Assembly (NCBI GenBank): GCA_023853785.1
Contig: JAJIRX010000683.1
Location: 62,001-126,000, forward strand
DNA: 64,000 bases
Direction: 5' to 3'
Source of the DNA: Psilocybe azurescens
Taxonomy: Eukaryota > Basidiomycota > Agaricomycetes > Agaricales > Agrocybaceae
Within the stretch, counting starts at the first letter, position 1, and the number at the start of each line of letters is the position of its first letter. The notes under the pieces are model-generated. The model was not told the origin of the DNA. It saw only the letters and a list, made by a program, of their open reading frames with translations, and searched no databases. Positions 58,801-64,000 of this stretch are shown piece after piece. The position numbers and the translations under genes are program-made.

Positions 58801-61148
58801 ACTGGAAGTGGAGGGTGGGTACGTGTGTTCAGGGAGGTGGTAAAGACCTCGTTGAATGCAGCGGTGGAGATCCTGTTGCATCTTGGCCTTGTCTAGAAAG
58901 TATTGGTTCTGGGGACGATGTAACGGGAATGAAGGATCCAGAGTCATCCTTGCGAGATACATGAGTATAGTCGTCGGTCTGGAAATCAGGGACAACAGGA
59001 GCCGAGGTATTCCTACTGGCAGTAGAATCTGAAAATGGTCGAAAAATAGACGATAACCGAAAACCGGACGATGTCTTTGAGGAAGGAGAGTCTAATGTAG
59101 ACACATGAGTGCTTGCCCAACGATCAGGGCTTAAAGGGGCACGAGAAACAGTCGTATCCACAACTGCTGGAAGGCTTCCGCTTTCGGGAGGATTACAACT
59201 GCGATAGCTTCTGAGTGCATCACGGATTTGTTCAAGGCCAGCCGGAAGGTTGTGGAAGTAAGCAAAGAAGTAGGAATCGATGGCAAAATTGTCTTCTTTG
59301 TCGACGACTTTCACTTCAATAGTTTCACTGAAGTCCATTGCTGTTGACCGTTCTACGTCTAAGATAGCTGAATAAGGAATTGCAATCTAAAAACAAAAGG
59401 TTCAGTGATATCTTCGCAAGTTTTCCTTGTACCATTTACCTTCACACTATCACCCATATTTTGCGCCTTGAAAATAACTTTACGAATTGCTTTCACCCAC
59501 TCCTCTCGACTTGGAACGGAGTCTGCTGATAACACGATTGTCCTCGAATTGGTTCGTAGGCGAAATCCCTTCTCACCGGAAGGGTCACACGATACTGCAT
59601 ATCGCAGGTCAACGATTCCATGGGGAAATAAGGGTCCTTACAATGGAAAATGAGCATGTCTTTGAATATATTGGGGAAAAGTGATTTATACCGAAGAGGA
59701 TTGATACCAAGAAAGTGCATCGTTCTTCAGTACAAACCAATGTTTTATCCAACGTTTTGTCCTTTGCGCTTTCTTGTTGAGTGATCCAGATTTCAATATC
59801 TGATCCTGGAAAGTGAATAAAGAATGAAAATTTAACCATGTCCATGTCTGCCCAGCTGCCAAAAGCAAATACCTCTCGGGATGGCATATGCGCGAAAAAG
59901 CACAGGTAAGAATTGGTGAGATACATATACCCTTGTAACACTGTGTTTCCTAGTCAAGCCATGATTCAATATGACACCGACAGAAGCTTACAAACAGAAC
60001 GGAGAAGCCAGCATGGCATTTCTGTTTTATGTAATTGTATAAGCAAGGGAGCTAGGTACGAGAAATAGAGGTGACAAACCAGCCCAGACTTCCTTGATGT
60101 CTTCAAGGTCATAAATTTCTTTAAGTTTCTCTGCAAGGCGGGCACGCCGATGAAATCTAACAGTTGCCATACTGCCCGTACGATCCTTCATTGCGTTAAA
60201 CGGCGAAGACGAAACAGGTGTGGCGTCAGGGTTGCTCGCATGCCGTAAGTGTAGAGGAATGTCATCAGCTGGTCTAGGCGTTTCTTCGAAATCGTTTTCA
60301 AGGTCTTCTTCAGATGGCGGGTTATCTTCTAAGGTATCCTCTTGCGAGGGTGAATGTGCATGCGAGAGTTTAGATGCGAGGGTGTTCCCTCGGTGTGATC
60401 GAGCAAGGGGACGATGTATGGTATGTATTGATGAAGAAAGGCGTTCCACTGCAAGAATTGAGTACAGTTCGATAGTAATGACGCGCGCTTCTTACAATTA
60501 GGTCTGTCATCATCATCGCTATCAGAATCTGCTGACAAAGGTTCACTAGGACTGTCTTCCTCATTGTCGCTGTTCATCCATGGCAATGCTTGGAGTGCTT
60601 GAATCAAAGTCTGTGTACCAGCACGCATCTAAAAGGAACAAATCAGGGTTGGCCCAACGTGGTAATATGAATACGCACAGATCCGTCTCCTCGAAACGAG
60701 TCCTTGAGTGACGGACGCAGCGGTGGAGACGGGGGCCGTATGAAGGGAGAATCCTCATTGGGAATTTGCTTAGGCTTTGAAGCAGGACTAGATGAGGCAG
60801 CTATTCCTGGTAAGTGACCATGTACAAAAGCTTAGCTAGATGTCGCTCACAATCTGCATCTGAGGATGCCTGCCGCATGGCTCTCGACTTGCGACTGATA
60901 CTAAAAACGCGCCTTGCCGACGATGATGGTGAGTTAGGTGTCGATGAGCTTCCGCTAACACTTCTGCTCAATTTATCAACAGTCTTCTCGACTGCATTCG
61001 ACAACCGTTTGACCCTGCTATGTGATTCTTTCTGCGGGCGTAGCTCGAGGGATTTGTGTGGTTGATTTACAGTCGGTAGAGGTCGTGTGGTTGATGGGTC
61101 TACTAGAATTGCGCTAGGGGTCTGTGGAGGGGAGCTCTGACTAGCCAT
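55882..61148 (-). CDS. ATG26: Sterol 3-beta-glucosyltransferase (ATG26/UGT51)
   Basis: This enzyme glucosylates ergosterol from UDP-glucose; in some fungi it also supports pexophagy. The start [18 protein letters not shown] at 61148 opens a long Ser/Pro-rich region. A first GRAM domain follows ([39 protein letters not shown], about 60170-59880). Then a PH domain ([20 protein letters not shown], about 59810-59490), a Ser-rich linker, and a second GRAM ([16 protein letters not shown] onward, about 58530-58150). The GT1 catalytic part (about 57890-56240) has [34 protein letters not shown], the C-terminal sugar-nucleotide motif [12 protein letters not shown] and [13 protein letters not shown]. 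The full domain order matches fungal UGT51. There are about fourteen short introns. It ends SFAPGSPQQ. It is divergent from the SUR7-like gene with 189 bp between starts. Confidence 0.92.
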
Positions 61149-61337
61149 GAGGGTAAGCACAGAGGACTTAACGAAACTAGGGGCCCGGCCGGCAGCTTGA
61201 TGACTCCTGTAATTACACGGCTTATGTAAGAAACACGTTCTAGTCGCAAGCTGCAGTCATGGCTGGGGCACGGTTGGTTGATAAAAGATTGTTTAGCTTG
61301 CAGAAGCAGCTGGCTCTCTCTTGTCATTTCTACCAAA

Positions 61338-62429
61338 ATGCGCGGGGAACTATGTATTGGGCTTGCTTCTATTCTATCGTATGTTACTTGCTTTGTTCTT
61401 CTTTCAATATTCTTACAGCTTAAACGGGCCTCATTTTTAGGTTTGCATCCGTGATACTACTCATTTTTGTCCATGTTCGTTCTGTCTGCATCATGGTGTG
61501 GACGCTCCTCATTGTCATTTAGATTGGACAAATCAATACTTCCACCGTACCTCGCAAAATCTCTATGGTAACATTTTCCTCTCAAGGTCTACGCCATCCT
61601 TATTCAGTCTATTCAACAGGTTAAAGTCAACATGACTGGATATGGGTATAACACATCTCCCTGCTCCTTCTTAAACGACTACTAAGATATGATTGAGGTC
61701 AACTATTGAAACCATAACGTTCCCAAATACTGATACTACCTCGGGGTTATATACCAATAATTCTAGTGCCCTCTTAACGCTCAAGCAGGGCTACGACAAT
61801 TTTACGACTTCGGGCTCTATTCATATTGCGGCTATGTCACTGGAGGTGAAGGCATCTGCGGAAATCATACTGCTGGCCAAAAGTATACCCCCTTCGATAT
61901 CATCCAGTCCGATATGGCCACCAACTTTTCTGTCTTGAATGCTGCCATAATACCAGAAAATACCTTCAGGGACTCGTCGTACTTGGGGAAATCATCTAAA
62001 GCCGCCTATTGGATGATCTTGCTGGGTACCATCTGTGCCGCTCTGGCCTTGTTAACGTCGGTGGTCTTTCTCCGTTGCTATTACGCTATCACTTAACGCG
62101 TTTGTTGACAGTGGAGTTGCCAAGAACAACCTGACCTTTTTGTATCTGCCATCTTCTCGGCGTTGGGGAGCTTATTGCTTCTGATTGCAGCCAGTATATG
62201 GACTGTGATGATCAAAAAGTCACAGGTCATCAATACTTCGCTGACGCCCACCAATGTGCCACTCAACATCATAGTTTCCGAAGGAAATGGACTATTTCTT
62301 ACGTGGGCTGCATTTGCGTGCCTGATTGTATCGGTAGTGCCATACGTGGTCAGGTATGTTGACTGGAAACTGGTTTGACTTTCTCAGCTAACGTCCTGGT
62401 CCTTTAGCTGCTGCACATATCGAGGATAG
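61338..62429 (+). CDS. SUR7/PalI-type four-TM plasma-membrane protein
   Basis: The start MRGELCIGLASILSFASVIL gives the first TM helix, split by an intron. The extracellular loop has INTSTVPRKISMVKVNMTGY, then GLYSYCGYVTGGEGICGN, the paired-cysteine claudin-like signature of SUR7 proteins. Three further helices follow: AYWMILLGTICAALALLT, a Phe/Leu/Ile-rich helix ending SIWTVMIKK, and LTWAAFACLIVSVVPYVV. A short Cys-rich end SCCTYRG stops at 62427-62429. SUR7 proteins mark eisosome/MCC domains and affect wall integrity; PalI relatives sense ambient pH. Which applies here is not decided. The exon boundary around 61650-61700 and the frame near 61820 are approximate. Confidence 0.72.
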
Positions 62430-62714
62430 ATTACAATGAATAGACAATTACTACTTACTTATGAACTATTACTTACTACTTACACGACTTGCATACGATA
62501 CACAAATGACAAACTAAGCTTCAACTTGCGGAGTTTGAAAGGTGGATTGACCCTGCCGCACGACTCTGTACTTAGGGATGCTGTCACCGCCCTGTTTTCA
62601 GTTCTCGCACCTTCCTTCTCATTTTTCTCTCCATATAGCTGCTTAACCGCAAACCCTCCCTCATTTCCCCCTATCTACTATACTCTTTAACGACACCCAC
62701 TTCTCCACTGAATA
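62430..62714. other. Upstream region of the GH72 gene
   Basis: About 285 bp between the SUR7-like and GH72 genes. It starts with an imperfect repeat built from TTACTACTTACT-like units (about 62445-62490) and becomes strongly C/T-rich before 62715, a common feature of highly expressed fungal promoters. Confidence 0.45.
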
Positions 62715-64000
62715 ATGCTGACGCACCTTCGGGCCCCGGTGCTCGTTCCCCTCCTTTTCGCCCTCATCGCTTCCACTGTTCAGGCAATCCCCAAAATCAC
62801 TCGTTCTGGCCGGTATCTGTACGATGATTCTGGCTCACGGTTCTACATTAAAGGCATTGCGTACCAGGAGCAAGGTTCGTCGTACGCCTTGTTGTCTTTC
62901 GTTGCCGGCTAAAGGAGTTACCCCAGGTGATGTTGTTGCATCAGACAACAATCCCTTTGGAGAGCCAAGCAGTTTTGTTGACCCCCTTTCCATTGACGCT
63001 GCTTGCGCAAGAGATCTTCCCTTCCTCCAAGAACTTGGGGTCAATACTATCAGGGTGTACAGTGTCAACTCTTCACTGAACCACGATGCATGTATGAATG
63101 CCTTCAGTCAAGCCGGAATCTATGCTATGTTAGTATATTCTTGTCTCCGTTTTTTCAAAGTCCCCTTTTCTGACCTGCTTTTCAGAATTGATCTTTCTAT
63201 TCCTCTCAATGGTTCCATTGATCGCGTTTCGCCATCTTGGTCTACAAACATTCTAGACCTATATACGAACACCATCGACACTTTTTCCAAATATGATAAC
63301 GTTCTTGCTTTCAATGTCGGTAATGAAGTGGTTATCTCGAATGCTACTGCTGTTTCGCCGTACATTAAGGCTGCCGCTCGGGATATAAAGGCTTATTTGT
63401 GAGCAATTTTTTTGTCCCCGCTGAAATATCATCTCATATTTAATTAGGAAATCGAAGAGTTCCTCCGCGCTCATAGGATACTCAGCCATCAATGGAGCGT
63501 CCGACTGGAGAGGTGATCTGGCTGATTACCTTTCGTGTGACCCATCGAACAGCAACTCTGATTCAACCGCTATTGATCTATATGGACTAAATGACTAGTA
63601 AGTTCCACTATTTCGAAGTCGGGCTCAGCATTAAACTGCTTTACAGCGAGTGGTGCGGTGATTCTACTTTCCAAAGTTCATATGCCGGCACAACAAGCGC
63701 ATTTTCCGATTACAATGTCGTTGCTTATTTCAGTGAATTTGGTTGTATCACGTCCCCCCCTCGTTTGTGGACTGAGACCGTCGCTCTTTTTGGTTCAAAC
63801 ATGAATACTGTATGGTCCGGAGGAATTGCATTTTCTTACTTCCCCGCTACCAGCGCTCAAGGCCAATTCGGAATGGTCACTATCTCATCCGACTCTAAAA
63901 CTGTCACGACTAGCGATGACTTCGATAGACTCAAAACTGAGTATAATTCTATCTCGTTCATCAACTCACCTTCCCAGTCCTCTGCAGGATCGTCAACTTA
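62715..64000 (+). CDS. GH72 1,3-beta-glucanosyltransferase (GAS/GEL type), 3' partial
   Basis: GH72 enzymes are GPI-anchored and elongate cell-wall beta-1,3-glucan at the outer surface. A signal peptide (MLTHLRAPVLVPLLFALIAS) precedes GRYLYDDSGSRFYIKGIAYQ. Exons are 62715-62874, 62915-63128, 63186-63398, 63448-63597 and 63647 to the window end. The catalytic acid/base glutamate is in FNVGNEV (codon 63325-63327) and the nucleophile in YFSEFGC (63735-63737), separated as in the family. NTIRVYSVNSSLNHDACM, LIGYSAINGA and WSGGIAFSYFPA are also typical. The window stops in a Ser-rich segment (QSSAGSST), so any X8/CBM43 module and the GPI signal lie outside. All visible splices join in phase. Confidence 0.92.

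Noticed and set aside
1..64000. Interpreting the many frame breaks as pseudogenes or programmed frameshifting
   Set aside because: They affect nearly every gene, including essential ones, with no common slippery site, and mostly sit at homopolymers. Sequence error explains them better.
1..64000. Search for tRNA, rRNA, CRISPR or a secondary-metabolite cluster
   Set aside because: No cloverleaf-like sequence, rRNA signature, spaced repeats or backbone biosynthetic gene was seen. The oxygenase alone does not make a cluster.

Overview
This window looks like nuclear DNA of a mushroom-forming basidiomycete (Agaricomycetes). It is packed with eukaryotic genes cut by many 40-65 nt GT-AG introns, often with very short exons. 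Several families are typical of that class: a membrane protein with a Gly-rich TM helix and a PPRY-type tail, a seven-TM membrane protein, a long Agaricomycete-type F-box protein and a clavaminate-synthase-like oxygenase. There are about 24 protein genes, mostly in divergent or convergent pairs with short intergenic gaps. I saw no rRNA, tRNA, CRISPR array or intact transposon.

Layout. 1-1332: C-terminal part of a single-pass membrane protein (+). 1476-3196: LAS1, rRNA ITS2 endonuclease scaffold (-). 3451-4408: seven-TM protein (+). 4665-6492: F-box protein (-). 6794-8789: prenylcysteine oxidase-like flavoprotein (+). 8913-10886: ammonium transporter (-). 11081-11857: lipoate pathway octanoyltransferase (+). 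11933-13124: ATP11 F1-ATPase assembly factor (-). 13487-16390: peroxisomal ABCD transporter (-). 16937-17765: PRELI/UPS lipid-transfer protein (+). 18111-21982: RIC1 (+). 22076-24519: UTP5 (-). 24702-26225: PHO85 kinase (+). 26519-36751: a 10-kb hybrid histidine kinase with an N-terminal kinase-like domain (-). 37036-37608: possible LTR remnant. 37821-39851: SUB2 helicase (-). 40635-42106: mitochondrial dicarboxylate carrier (+). 42293-44427: GH43 exo-galactanase with a C-terminal CBM35-like module (-). 45301-47725: acetyl-CoA transporter (+). 47983-51849: GYF-domain protein (+). 52150-54017: RRM/zinc-knuckle protein (-). about 54178-55731: 2OG-Fe(II) oxygenase (+). 55882-61148: sterol 3-beta-glucosyltransferase ATG26/UGT51 (-). 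61338-62429: SUR7-like membrane protein (+). 62715-64000: GH72 glucanosyltransferase, cut by the window end (+).

Most genes are housekeeping functions. They cover mitochondrial assembly and transport (octanoyltransferase, ATP11, PRELI/UPS, DIC1), peroxisomal import, ribosome biogenesis (LAS1, UTP5), mRNA export and processing (SUB2, RRM/CCHC protein), trafficking (RIC1), nutrient signalling (ammonium transporter, PHO85, hybrid histidine kinase) and the cell surface (ATG26, SUR7-like, GH72). They do not form one pathway, and I found no convincing novel system.

The dominant oddity is technical. Most of the conserved genes contain one or more single-base reading-frame breaks, usually beside a homopolymer, which look like residual sequencing or assembly indels. 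Gene spans below are genomic spans including introns. Exon ends were placed by hand from splice consensus and protein continuity.
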